Below, piece by piece: positions 34,022 to 45,546 of a stretch of 64,000 nt of DNA (its first letter is position 1; the number at the start of each line of letters is the position of its first letter). The DNA is from Cunninghamia lanceolata. Lineage: Eukaryota > Streptophyta > Pinopsida > Cupressales > Cupressaceae. A program made the translations under genes and the position numbers. The DNA is taken from positions 3,038,001 through 3,102,000 of the forward strand of contig BSBN01000781.1 in the NCBI GenBank assembly GCA_027924645.1, in the 5' to 3' direction. The notes beneath the pieces were generated by a model. It did no database searches and was not told where the DNA came from. It saw nothing but the letters and a program-made list of their open reading frames with translations.

Positions 34022-36265
34022 AAAAATATAATCTCCTGATACAATGCCTCTAAGGGCTAAAATGATACACTGTCACATAGAAGATCCTCTCTCTGATGGA
34101 GTGGGGGATCCTGACCCTGGTGGTGGCTGTGGTCCTGCCTGTGGTGGTGGCTGTGGCTGTGGCTATACCTATACCTGTGGAACCTGCTGGGGCACATTTG
34201 ATGCGGGACCCATAGCCTGTTGGATGCTCTGAATTGATCTAGATCTGTGTGACCTAGATGCCCTCGATCCACTGACCTAACTGTAACTCGGTGTACACTG
34301 CTTTGCCAGTACTACTGCATAATAGAGGCCCCGATAATACTCCATCTGTCCTCGTGCCTTTGCCAACTCCCCTTGTACGTGGGACAATTGCATCTAAGCC
34401 TGAGATAGTTGTGTTTGCATCAATGTCAAAACTGGGGCTAGACCAACCCCTAAATCCTATAAACTACTCACCGTAGCCTCTACCTATTGTGCCCTCACAA
34501 GTGCCGCATCCTGCTCTCTGGTCAAAATCACTATGTCACCCTGAGCCTGGGCTAACTATACCTGCAATGCACCCACCTGTCCATCTGACCCATCCAACAA
34601 AGCCACTGTCCCCCATAACTAAACCAACTCCACCTCCTAGCTCTCTAAAGCCTCCTGCAGGCTGGCTACTTGTGTCTGCAGGGTCTCAATCTCCTCCTCC
34701 TCACCCCGAGGCTACTGATGAGGTGTGAGCCCTCGAACCTTATCCTCTCCACCTGTCCCTAAAGGGCCTTCCTCTGCTTGCTGCCCTACTGCAACAGCCT
34801 ACTGCTACGCTACCTGTGGTAGGGGTAGACCCCCCTGTCCACCCTCAGCTGTCCCCCACACTGTCGAGGCCCTCTATGACACTGTACCACCCCAATCTGA
34901 ACCTGCTCAATAGGCACCTACTATACAGGTGCCTGCTGTCTTCACCTACTGCTGGGACTCCTGTCCAACTACTGTCACTGCCAACACATCCATCGGCTGA
35001 CCATCCCCTTCAACCTCCTCCTCCTCTTCCTCTCCATCCCCTCCAACCTCCACAAGGTAATCTACAATGATCTCCTCACCCTCCTCAAGGAAATCATCCC
35101 CATTAGAATCATCATCCCCCTCATCCTTGAAATCCTCATCCCCTGACCCCACCTCCTTTGCCAGGTCTGTAAACTGCGTCAGCTGCCACATCTGCCACCA
35201 TGTATTGTATGCAGGAGTAGTGCTTGCATCTTTGAATGTGCTCTGCCAATCTCATTGCAATAGCCGCAAAGCCGCAAAATCCTCCAAAGCGACTTGGGGT
35301 TGTATGGCTACAGGCCAAAAATGAGCATCTTAGCCATTTCGCACAAAGATAGCCATCTACTGTAGAATATCCTACCGCAACCCAAATTGTCACATCACTC
35401 GCGACGGTAGATACATATCTATCATATGGTCTCCTCGACCTATCAGGTATCGTTACTGAAAAGTAAAAGGCATATGAACATCATCATCTGGCCATGGCTC
35501 TACTCTGATGTATGGTCGCCAGGTCACCCAAATGACATCATCTGGCATCCGTCACCAATACCGAACCTATCTAGTATAGGTGTACTCGGCATCCCAATAT
35601 CAGAACACAAAGGCCTCAAATGGCCAGTGATAATACCCACATCTCGACTGAGTAACAACAATGTGCTCCTAAATCCACACGTGTAATAGAGTAACCCCGT
35701 CTGATAGTGTTGAATCATAGTGATAAATGACCGTGTGCATCTCATGATATAGCTGTTCTAGCATCGATGGTCCCCAAGCATACATGGTCTCATGAATGAC
35801 CATCCCCTCGATCATCTTCCCCCAGCCAACTGGAAATCCCCTGCCCCTCCTATCAAGCATTACTACCCCACCAATCAAAGCACACAGAAATAAGGCAAAT
35901 GGATCTGCACCTGCCGCCAGAGTCCCCTCATAGCTCATCTCCTGCCCATCTGCTGATAGAATAATATGATCCTAGCCAAATACTCTGATCAGGGCCCTCC
36001 GTCCCCACCTTGTGTCGTATCTCACATGATGACCACGAATAGGTAGCTTGAGGATGTGATAAACATCCTCAAGCATGATAGTAATCTCCCCAGTCAGAAG
36101 CAAAAAGGAGCATGTCTCTGGCTGATATCGCTCCACTATTTCTGTCATCAGAGCTCTATGATCTCGTAGCACTAGCATTGATGACACTGTCAGAAGCACT
36201 ATCCTCGCTAGTCGGGCCCGAGTCGCATCATCAAACTGATCGAATAATGCCATCATCGATGGCAT
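34022..36265 (-). pseudogene. Antisense plant mobile domain (PMD) ORF of element B
   Basis: Read on the minus strand from ATG at 36263-36265, one reading frame of about 748 codons runs to a TGA at 34019-34021. It has many stops, but I found no frame change at the checkpoints I verified. The N-terminal part matches the PMD family: ERYQPETCSFLLLTGEITIM, then LEDVYHILKLPIRG. Downstream, DDVIWVTWRPYI and SRVM*QFGLR are also typical. An acidic stretch (35180-34990) and a heptad-rich coiled-coil-like part with EEEEIETLQTQVASLQEAL (34705-34640) follow, then a Q/P-rich end. PMD proteins include Arabidopsis MAIN and MAIL1, and related ORFs occur in plant transposons. Most stops are TAG or TGA where Gln or Arg would be expected. 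It lies opposite to the element's genes, between integrase and 3' LTR. Confidence 0.85.
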
Positions 36266-37407
36266 GCATCACTCCCATGAGTACACTATAAATGAACTCG
36301 TATCCTACATCCACAACTTTCTAGTCAGAAATCTACCTATCTTCTTCCAAACCCCTCCTTTTCTTCTAATGTTGAAAGCCAAAACACTCTGGTACCAAAA
36401 CAGACCATACTTTATGCCATTTTTTACAATGGTGCTACTACATCTTCTCATGGCGCTATTACAGATAATAGTTCCACTACGCAAGGCACTTTGCACCACT
36501 TCGACACATAGCGCTACTATGCAAAGCACTTAGCACCATTTTAGCAAATGGTGCCACTCCATCACTTGGTGCTAATCTAACACATAGCACCAATTTTCCT
36601 AATAGCGCATATATTGCATTCTGCACTAATCCTGCACATTGCGCTACAACAAAATATAGTGCTACTAACTTAATTGGCACTAGTCTAGAACATAGCGCTA
36701 CCTTACCACATATTTGGAACTAAAACACTAAAAAATAAGTCTTCCACATATTGTGCTACTACAGAAGATAGTGCTAAAACTATAAAAACATGGCGCCAAT
36801 CCGCCCCTATGCTACCCTAGTGGATAGCGCCAATCTAGAGGATTGCGCTAATCCGCTCTTTTTTCGCGCTGTGCGATCTTGTGATAGCGCTACAATCCCC
36901 AAACCCATTTCTCAAACTAAAAAAATGTGACAAAATAAAAAAATCACAAAGCCAGGGTTAGGCCCTACCTAGGGTCCAGCCTCCAATGCTCGGCCAAATG
37001 ATTGAAACCGCTCAGAAATGTGTTGAAGGCGTGGGAATTGGGGGTTTCGCTCTGCCATCTCTCCTCTGCTTCTTCTTCTCACCAAGTCAATGTGTGCAAA
37101 TGTGGCATGCTTAGGGCCCACTAGTCCTAATATAATGGGCCATGTCATCCTTCTACCCACTCTTTTTCCCCTCCAGAGTGTAGATCCCAACCTTTTTCCT
37201 CTAGTTTTCTTCCTGCTATCTTCTTTTTCCATCCCCTATCCAAATTTCACTCCCGTCGCGTCTTTTTGAGAGGTCACCCTAAAAATTTTATTTTTTCCAC
37301 TGACCTCTCAAGGGGGCATCATCCACCCATCTTATTCCTTCCTGACAACTGGGGCATATTTTTCTTTGACCTAACACCACTTCCCTGCTAGGTCTGGATG
37401 CCACGTC
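36266..37407 (+). other. Element B 3' region, GCGCTA-rich and non-coding
   Basis: From about 36420 to 36900 words such as GGCGCTAT, TAGCGCTA and TGGTGCTA recur every 20-40 bases, as in the 5' leader at 4180-6000. From 36900 to 37407 the composition is ordinary. Short minus-strand ORFs (36305-36680, 36969-37232) show no homology I recognise. Confidence 0.7.
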
Positions 37408-37420
37408 AAAGAGGGGCAAA
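37408..37420 (+). other. Polypurine tract of element B
   Basis: AAAGAGGGGCAAA lies directly before the 3' LTR, where the plus-strand primer is expected; it is interrupted by one C. Confidence 0.75.
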
Positions 37421-38501
37421 TGTAAACACCTAAAATTGTCTCTTACTATCAAACCGACTCCCAACATCCCTAAACATATCAATTTCCCTTCTATTCAATT
37501 AATTAAATTTTTATTTAATTAATTATCCCTTCATCGCCTAATTTTCCATCATTCTATCCCCAACAATTGAATTAATTTCATTAATTCAATAGTCCAAACC
37601 TTAGACAATTGATTTAATAAATATGTAATATTTATTTACTCAATTTCCCCATCCTCACTAAATCTAATTAATTAGCTAAATCATGTTTAACTAATTAATT
37701 CAGCCTATTAATTGACCTATCCCTACCCTAGGCAATTAAATAGCTATTATTTAATTGCCTACTCTAGCCTACCTCATCCTAGCCTTAGGATTAATTAAAT
37801 ATAACCTTATTTAATTAATCTTGAACCTCTCATTAAGATGGTCAAATCCAACTTAACACCTTTCCCCACATCCTCCAAATAAAAAATTGAAATATATCCA
37901 CATAAGTCAATTTTTTATTTAAATACATCCCACATCACAATTAATTCCTCTTACAACTCCTTAGCTATGCCATACCTTATTTATCTCCACTTATCCCCAA
38001 ATGAATTTTTAATAATTCATTTTACATTCCCCATATGAATCTTTAATTCATAAATATTCTATCTCACCCATACTCATTTAATTCACTCTTTTCCTAAAAT
38101 GAATAAAAGATTCACATTTATTCCTAGCCCTCCATTCCTCCAAGATCTAATCTAGGCCCTCCACATCACTTTTATCCTCCACCATTGATCTTCTGAACCA
38201 ATCTCCACCCTTGGATCAAAATCTCTCCAAAATCTCTATAAATACTTCATCATCCAACCCATTTTAGGATCCAAGTTTTATGTAATGTTACCATGCCCAA
38301 AAATCTCTTGAGCTAGATTGTGAGTTGTCTTTGAAAGAGCATTTCACATTTGAATCATTATCTAGGGTTCATCTTAGGAACTTTTGGGTGCAAGTTTCCT
38401 TTCCCTTGATGAGATTGGGTCTTTCTTGTTTGCAGTATAACTCTTTGTTTTATTATGCATTTAGTTTGTATTTTACCTTCAACTTAATTTTCCTAATCAC
38501 A
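37421..38501 (+). repeat. Element B 3' LTR
   Basis: It is collinear with 3027-4103, begins TGTAAACACC, ends TAATCACA, and is followed by the TSD CTAAC (38502-38506). An ORF at 38325-38903 starts inside the LTR and runs into A; only its part beyond 38506 is element A coding sequence. Confidence 0.92.
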
Positions 38502-38506
38502 CTAAC

Positions 38507-39061
38507 CATCATTAGCTTTGAGTCTGACCAACTCGATGATCCTCTACCATTAGTACATCTTGAACTCATAGATTGGGAACTACAAGAAACCCTTGAACTA
38601 GATACCTTCCAAAATGATGATGCCATTATTTACTATCTAGAACTACGGGATCATCTACCTTCAGGAGACCATAAAGCTAGCTTCACTATAGAGCTCAATG
38701 ATGGGGCTTATTTTGGAGAGAGTGCCAAGCCTTTTAGTCACAAAAATGTAAAAATAAAAAATATATTTAATGGTGAAAATTGCTTTGCGGCAGTGTTAGA
38801 TCATGAAAAAAGTAAAAAAATAAAGGACAAATCTGATGGTGAAAACCTCTTTGAGGCACCAAAGGATGAAAGGCTTGACACTCTCCCCAATCCAACACAT
38901 TAGGAGAGGTCATCAATTTTGATATAACTAGTAGAACCTATCAACATTGACACATAAGATAATCCAAAGATAATCTATCTAGCAGAATCTTTATCTGAGC
39001 AAGAGAAGACATAATTCATCAAATTCTTCAAACAGAGACAGATTATTTTTTCTTGGTCTTA
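38507..39061 (+). pseudogene. Element A linker between G-patch and RT
   Basis: After the TSD the A frame goes on with FESDQLDDPLPLVHLELIDW, then LELRDHLPSGDH, then the paired motif NGENCFAAV and DGENLFEAPKDE, about 20 residues apart. It aligns with 16738-17397 of B. A TAG at 38901-38903 and others follow before RT starts near 39045 (SWSYVDMPGLDP). Confidence 0.8.
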
Positions 39062-40033
39062 TGTGGATATGCCTGGACTTGATCCAGATCTCATAATGCA
39101 TCACTTATCATTAGCTCCAAAAGCTAAACTAGTAAAACAAAAGCTAAGGAAGATGCATCCACCTATGGCACTGTTAGTAAAAGAAGAAATAAAGAAGTTG
39201 TTAGATGTTGGGTTTATCAAATCAATTGACTATCTGAAATGGATTTACAATATTTTTCCTATCTCAAAACCAGATGGAAGAATCAAACTTTGCAATGATT
39301 TCAGGGATTTGAATAAAGCTTGCCCCAAAGATGACTTTCCTTTGCCTAATATCAACATCATTGTGGATTTGACAGTGGGGCATACTATGTTGTCTTGAAT
39401 GGATGGATTTTCTAGCTACAATTAGATCAAAATAGCACCAGAAGATCAACACAAGACCATTTTTACATATCCATGGGGTACATACTGCTAGAACATGATG
39501 CCATTTGGACTGAAAAATGCAGGAGCAACATAGCAGAGGGCAATGACAAAAATTTTCCATGATATGATACACACCATTATGGAAGATTATGTGGATGATA
39601 TTTTAGGAAAATCACTCACAAGAGGACACCTACAAGTATTAGATAAAAAATTTCAGAGACTAGATCAATTCAACGTCTGCTTGAATCTGAAGAAGTGTGT
39701 ATTCAGACTTACATCCAGCAAACTTTTAGGATATATAGTTTCAGCCAATGGAATTGAGGTGGATATGGCCAAAGTGAAAGAAATAATGGACATGCCACCA
39801 ACTAGAAATATGAATCAACTGAGGTCATTGCAAGGGGAGTTGCAATCTATCCATCAATTTATCTCATAATTAGTTGACAAATGTCATCCTTTCACTCACC
39901 TCCTGCACAAGAACATTCCTTTCAAATGGGATGAGATGTGTGAACAAGCCTTTCAACTCCTCAAAGAATATCTGATGAATCCAACTATCTTGATGCCACC
40001 AATCCAAGGTAAACCACTTTTGCTTTATATTTC
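39062..40033 (+). pseudogene. Element A reverse transcriptase and start of RNase H, cut by D
   Basis: Open pieces 39063-39398 and 39543-39869 carry KLCNDFRDLNKACPKDDFPL, FGLKNAGAT, the active site YVDD (near 39589) and GYIVSANGIEVDMAKV. Stops lie at TGA 39396 and at several TAG. The sequence continues through FTHLLHKN to KPLLLYIS, the beginning of the first RNase H, where element D inserted at 40034. Confidence 0.9.
40029..40033 (+). repeat. Target-site duplication of D, left copy (ATTTC)
   Basis: ATTTC is repeated at 59233-59237, just after the 3' LTR of D. The RNase H of A reads on from there. Confidence 0.88.
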
Positions 40034-43000
40034 TGTGAGGCCTATTTATTTCACTTCCCTATTTTGATCATTTCATACGACAGTTGGAGACATTTCTAGA
40101 CAATTAGAGACTATTGATTTCCATTATATAGATTTAGACTATATCTCCTTATTTTGGATTAGCTTTGATTATTATGTGGTGATTTGATTAGATCATATTT
40201 TGATGCTCTTATGATATTAGACATGTGAGATACACTTGATGATTATTAGTGATGTTGATTATAATATCATTATATGGATTGATATGTGATTATGATTTCT
40301 GAGTTAGTATATAGAAAATGCAATTATGAATCTTAATTATAATGTGAGTTGTTTAATGTTGTGTATGAATTATGCGATGACATGATTATTAAATTCTGTT
40401 GCTTCGGCTATGATATATCTATGTTGGATTGACCATTTGATCAAGTGCACAGGTGATTTTCCAAGCCACGAAAAATCTGAGGTAGATCTCACACTTATGT
40501 GTTCCCTTGTTAAGCCGATCCATTCCCAAGAGGGATAAGGATCATGTATGATGGAATGATGTTTTCGTGAATCCTTGAATTTAATTAATTGGCCTAGTTC
40601 ATCCGTTTTATTTAATTTAATTGATGTGTTGTAAAACTTATGTTTTAATTCACACCATTTGGTGTTCTTTTATTTTTGGGCCATTTAATGTGATTTTACA
40701 CCTCCCTAAGAGTTTATTAGAGGTCCAAACTTACCCTAGGTGGTACCCCTAGGGTCTAGAGTCCATTTGGACTTACTAAACCCTAGGGTAACTCCCATCT
40801 AGTCACCCTAAACTTGGGTTTAGTAAAAGTGGCGAAAATTCAAAATGGCTAAGGGTGGGAGATGAGTCATGCCTTGGAAAAGGCCCATCTCCCTTCCCAA
40901 GGCTTGCAGATTCCTCCACCTTGAAGACTTGGGGAGTCTTCAAGACACCCAAATGTGTGGAACCTCCCTCCAAGACTCTCACACACGTGTGAGAGCATCT
41001 TGGAGAGAGGGAGGCTCTCTTGGAGGATAAAAGGATGACATGTGTCATCCCTTATCCTCATGGAGCCATGGGGAGTGATGCCACCTCTCCACTTTGGCTC
41101 TCACATGTGTGAGAGCACAAGTGGAGAGGGTGAGGGTTTGAATGGATAAGAGGGTGAGACTTGTCACCCTCACATTCCTTCTCCCTTACAAGTGGCATGG
41201 GATGATGAATGAGAAGGTGACATGTGTTACCTTCTCATTCCTCAAGGCCTAGATTGGAGGCCTATTTTATCTCCTCTTGGAGAGGAGTTGGGGGTTCTTG
41301 TTTTTTGGAAATTTTTCTATCTTTGGAGGTTCTTGGGAAGGAGTTAGAGAAAACTTGGAGGATTGGAGGCTTGGAGAAAGATTGTGGGCTCTTCTTCAAC
41401 TTGCAACCACTGGTGGGCTCTTAAGGTAAGCCCTATGGCATTTAGCCATTCCTTATGCTTGTTTCATTTTTGCTTATATGCTTGAATTTGTGTTGGGTGT
41501 TATTTTCTTGTGTGTGGGTTTTGGGTGTTGGTAAGAGCCTCTCCATTTGGAGAAAATGCTCAACTTGTGTGGGGTGGGGGAGAGTGAACCTCCTCTAGGT
41601 CACCTCATGGTGTTAGTTTATTTATGGCCTTGAGGGCATTTTATGAAGTGTGGGATTATTTTGGTTGGCATGAGTGCCATGGTGATTTTGTGCTTCATGG
41701 AGATATTATTTTTGGCTTGAGGCCTTGTGGTGTTGGGACTATGAGTTTTGGAGTGACCTCTTGAGTCGAGGGGTCCACTCCCCTACCCCTCCAAACTCAT
41801 TTCTATAAGTTTTGTATTGTGCATAAACTATGGGTGTTTTTGTGTTTGTCGCTTGTGTTTTTTTGAATTTGTTGTGGAATGATAAAGCCCATGTGAGATC
41901 TACCTCCCAGCTCGGGGGTGACCCACTAGCGGGTCTATGGTAGGGAGGCGAGCATTTTTGGTGGCTTGGTTGTTCCTCCATTGTTTAGTTCTTGCAGGTT
42001 TATTTGGTGACTATTAGAGCTTGGGTGCAGTCCTATTTTTTTTGTTGGAGTTGTTTTTGTTATTTTAGCTACTTGAGAGCCATGGCCAAAGAATGGCCTA
42101 TTTTGTAGTTGGACAAAAAGAAAACAGAGAGAAAGCTCTCTTAATGTGCATTTGTTTAAATTATATTTAATGTTGTGTCCCACCATTCTTGTGGTTGCAA
42201 AAATGCAATATGTGTTGTTTTTTTTAATTCCAATATGTTGCTATATGAAATGAATTAATTTTGTGTATTTAAAAAAAATAAGGAAAAAATAGGCATCTAT
42301 GTTGCTATGAGAAAGTTTTGCAAATGGAATAAAAAAATATGTTACTTGTTTTAAAATATTGTTGTAAGAAAATGGTTAATGTTGCTGTGAGAAAATCTAT
42401 GTTCGAATGTGACTAGAAGTCATTATAAATAAAATAATGTAGTTGCTGATTTCTTAAAAAAAAAAAAAAAAGTTTTGTGTTATTATTATTATTTCTTTAT
42501 CAAAAGAAAAGAAAATGATAAGGACAAATATAGTATCTGTTGTATTTAGTTCTACAAAAAAAAAAATTCTAGGTTGCTGTTTATGTATAGTCTGTGTAAA
42601 AGAAAACAAAAAAATATTATGGTCTTGAAAAATTTAACATCTTATGTATTTGTCTTGTGAATAATTATTCTTACATTCTGGGTGTATATAAATCTTTCAG
42701 AAAAATAGGTTTCAAAAGAAAAATGCTGAGTGAGAAATTTATCCTACTCCTGCTTGCCAATCTAAGCATTATTACAGAATTATTTTACCAAAAAAAAAAG
42801 CATAGTGTAAATCTATTGTGTAAAGTTTATAGCTGGGCATATAGTTATACATATATGTATATATATTTATGCAAATATATATACATACATATATATTTAT
42901 ATGAGGTCCTACATTTAATTCTATCTGTAAAATAAATCAGGGTACTATTTTAACTAGGGCAGAAAATTTATTTTGCCGATATAAATGAAATTACTATATA

Positions 43001-45451
43001 TATGTATTGCCTCTCATTTTTATGGATTTGAGCTTATTTTCTGTGTAAGTATGTATATATATATATATATATATATAAGAAAAAATCGTTAAACCTACCA
43101 ATGTTGAACAGAGGTATATTGATGTTTCCTTTTAGTAGAGAACAATATATAAAAGAAAAAAAAGAAAAAAATAATATTTAAATATTGTTTGTTAGGGTTT
43201 AAACCCTAGTGAGAACTCATCCGAATGGCTAGGGCACGATAGAGGGTGCCATTACAAGTCTTTAGTAGTGTTTGGGGGGGGGGGGGGAGGCCGCCCACAC
43301 CACAGGCTTTTCAATGGCACTTGGCGCCTTAAGACTTTTGGTTACCATCCTTAATACCGCTGCCCACTATGTTTTTTAGTGGCCACCACTCAGCACTGCA
43401 ACCCCCTTTCAATATTTTCAATCTGTCAAAAAAATATATGTATACGCCTAAAAAAAAGAGTTAAACACTGTGTATACCTTCTATGCAATGATATCCATGG
43501 CTGCCATTTTGTAGACTTGTAGAAAATAGAAGAAAAAAGAGAAGAAAACATAATGAAGAGGGTATACCTCTTATACCCTTTGTTCTAAAACTCCCATGGC
43601 TGACCCATCTTCCTTTAACCTGCAAGTAAAACCAGAGAAGTGGAGGAGAAAAAGAAATGAGAGAAAAAAAAAAGATAAAACGAAACAAATGGGATAAAGA
43701 GAGATTAGGGTTTGTCATAAGGAAATGAATATTTTAATTAGAGGGATTTTAGGGTTGGGGGTGAATATGGAAATAATTATAATTGGAAATTTTGTGCACG
43801 GGAATAATTCATTTCTTTTCTCATTCTTTTTAACTTTTTATTATGAGAGGGATATTTTAGATGGGTTTTTTTGTTTTGTATACTTAGACTTTTTGCCTTT
43901 TTATTTTTTTATCATTCTTTATGTGGTAGACTAATTTTATGAATTTTAATTTTAAATTTAGAATTATCTCTTAAATCTTTTGTTTTTCTTTTTTTTTATT
44001 ATTGTCTTTTTATTTATTATTTTAGTGGGAATTAAATCTTAAACCTAGGCTTTTTTTATTTATTATAGTGGGATTTTCTCCATGGAGTTTGTTTTATTTG
44101 TTTAAATAACTTATGTAATTGATTTACTTATCCTAGGGGTTTAGTGGAAATTATTATCGTGGGAATTATTATCTTTTTCTTTTTCTTTTTTTATTTGGCG
44201 AATTTATATCTTATTAATCTAATGGAATTTAGTGGAAACTTATGTTAGGGGAAATTTTTATCAATTTGATCTTTTTAAAATTAATTGAATTGTACTTTAT
44301 TTTTTTTTAAATGATGGATTTATTTTTTTGGTGAACATTAGAGTTGGAATAAAATAGGTTAATTATTATTATTGTTTGGTCAAAGAGGGTTGTTGGGATA
44401 TATTAAGTTTGGAGTGTATTTTTTTAAATGTCAATTTAATTTTCTCAAAATGGTTAGCTAGGTTATTGTTTTTAAATTATTTTAGATGTTGGGGCTTTGC
44501 ATTTTATTAAATGAATACTTATTGATGTAATTAGTCCATTCAATTAATTTATCTCAGGCTTTTAAACCTAGATATTAATAGGGGATTTATTTAATGAGGA
44601 TTATAGTAAATGCATTGGGAATTTCATTTAAGTATTAGAATTTATTATTTAATTTAATGTCTTTATGATGTAGTGAATTTAATTAATTTTATTTATTCTA
44701 TTGGGTTAGGGCAAAAAAATTGTTAATTGATTTTGTTGGGTTGGAAAAGGTTGTTTTAATTCTTTCCTTCGAGAATTTTACTTTTGGTTTTAAATAAATA
44801 TAATTGTCGAATTATATTTATTATTGGATTTTTTTTATTATTGTTGGGGTAATTATTTAATATTTTAATTAATTTGATTTTCTATTATTTGGGTGGTAAT
44901 TTTTATAATGCTATTTAGGTAAATTTAATTAGATCTTTTTATTTAAATTTTCTCCTAAATGAATTCGAGGGAAACTTTTTTTAAAATAATTATTTCAAAT
45001 ATTAATAATGCGTTATGCTGCCAAAATTTTTAGAGACTTAGGGCAGTTGTTTTAAATGATTTTTCCTTGGAATTTAATTTGCCTTATGATTATTATTTTA
45101 ATGAAGGCATTTCTTTTTAATCTATTTTTATGCTCTAGAATTAGGGTTAGATTTTGACTCCTGTCAAAATCATATCACTCACCTAGGAAACTTAGGGTTT
45201 GGGTCAAATCAACCCTAACCCTAGTAGCAACACTCCTCGCATCACATAACCCCCTAGTCGGCTATCATCACGTAGGGGATTGCGTATGTAACCACTCTTC
45301 CTCAAGTTTGATTAACATGTTTATGCCTTATGCGTATTGCCACCGAGCATGTTGACGCATGTGAGGGGGTTTCTAGGGACATGTGGAAAAGTTTTTAATA
45401 TTTTGTGTCATGACCACATGACAAATGTGGACATGACACGTGTGTTGCATG
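40034..45451 (+). repeat. Element D 5' LTR
   Basis: It starts TGTGAGGCC. It contains an inverted-repeat array (40857-41236), a long T-rich part, TA and poly-G runs (near 43052 and 43276), and an AT-rich end. It stops at GTGTTGCATG, about 30 bases short of the end seen in the 3' LTR and in C, so the last bases before the primer site appear deleted. No protein gene is visible; ORFs at 40803-41424, 42657-42935 and 43725-43934 recur in the 3' LTR as mere sequence copies. Confidence 0.88.
40857..41236 (+). repeat. Array of seven hairpins in the D 5' LTR
   Basis: In order: GGGAGATG with CATCTCCC (40857-40893, with inner GCCTT/AAGGC); TTGAAGACT with AGTCTTCAA (40921-40943); CTCTCACAC with GTGTGAGAG (40976-40995), enclosed by CCTCCCTC and GAGGGAGG; GGATGACA with TGTCATCC (41033-41050); CTCTCCACTT, GCTCTCACA, TGTGAGAGC, AAGTGGAGAG (centre 41106); AGGGTGA with TCACCCT (about 41150-41170); GAGAAGGTGACA with TGTTACCTTCTC (41211-41236). 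The same order is seen at 48100-48485 in the 3' LTR. Confidence 0.88.
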
Positions 45452-45453
45452 TT

Positions 45454-45466
45454 TGGTATCAGAGCC
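45454..45466 (+). other. tRNA-iMet primer-binding site of element D
   Basis: TGGTATCAGAGCC is the standard complement of the 3' end of plant initiator tRNA-Met, used by chromoviruses and many copia elements. It marks the start of the internal region. Confidence 0.93.
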
Positions 45467-45546
45467 AGGTTTAAACACTGGGCTTGTTTGGGCACATTAT
45501 ATATTTTGTAACTTCGATTGATTTGTAAATACCTTATTCTTGTAGG

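Larger units (their letters stand above)
3027..38501 (+). mobile_element. Element B: Tat-like Ty3/gypsy retrotransposon with antisense PMD ORF
   Basis: B is bounded by two LTRs of about 1.08 kb and a perfect 5-bp TSD. Without the inserts C and E it is about 20 kb: LTR, PBS-like site, a 4.2-kb leader, gag, protease, G-patch, linker, RT, RNase H, second RNase H, integrase, a 6-kb 3' region with an antisense PMD ORF, polypurine tract, LTR. The long leader, the extra RNase H after the first one, and the additional antisense ORF place it in the Tat/Ogre-like group of plant Ty3/gypsy elements. All ORFs are broken. By-eye comparison of the LTRs gave about 33 substitutions in 1077 bases (about 3%). 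Confidence 0.9.

Noticed and set aside
34057..34272. Minus-strand histidine-rich ORF
   Set aside because: It is out of phase with the PMD frame, which covers the same bases, and its composition is that of a shadow.
38325..38903. One 192-residue gene
   Set aside because: It starts inside the 3' LTR of B and runs over the TSD into the linker of A; the fusion comes from the insertion.
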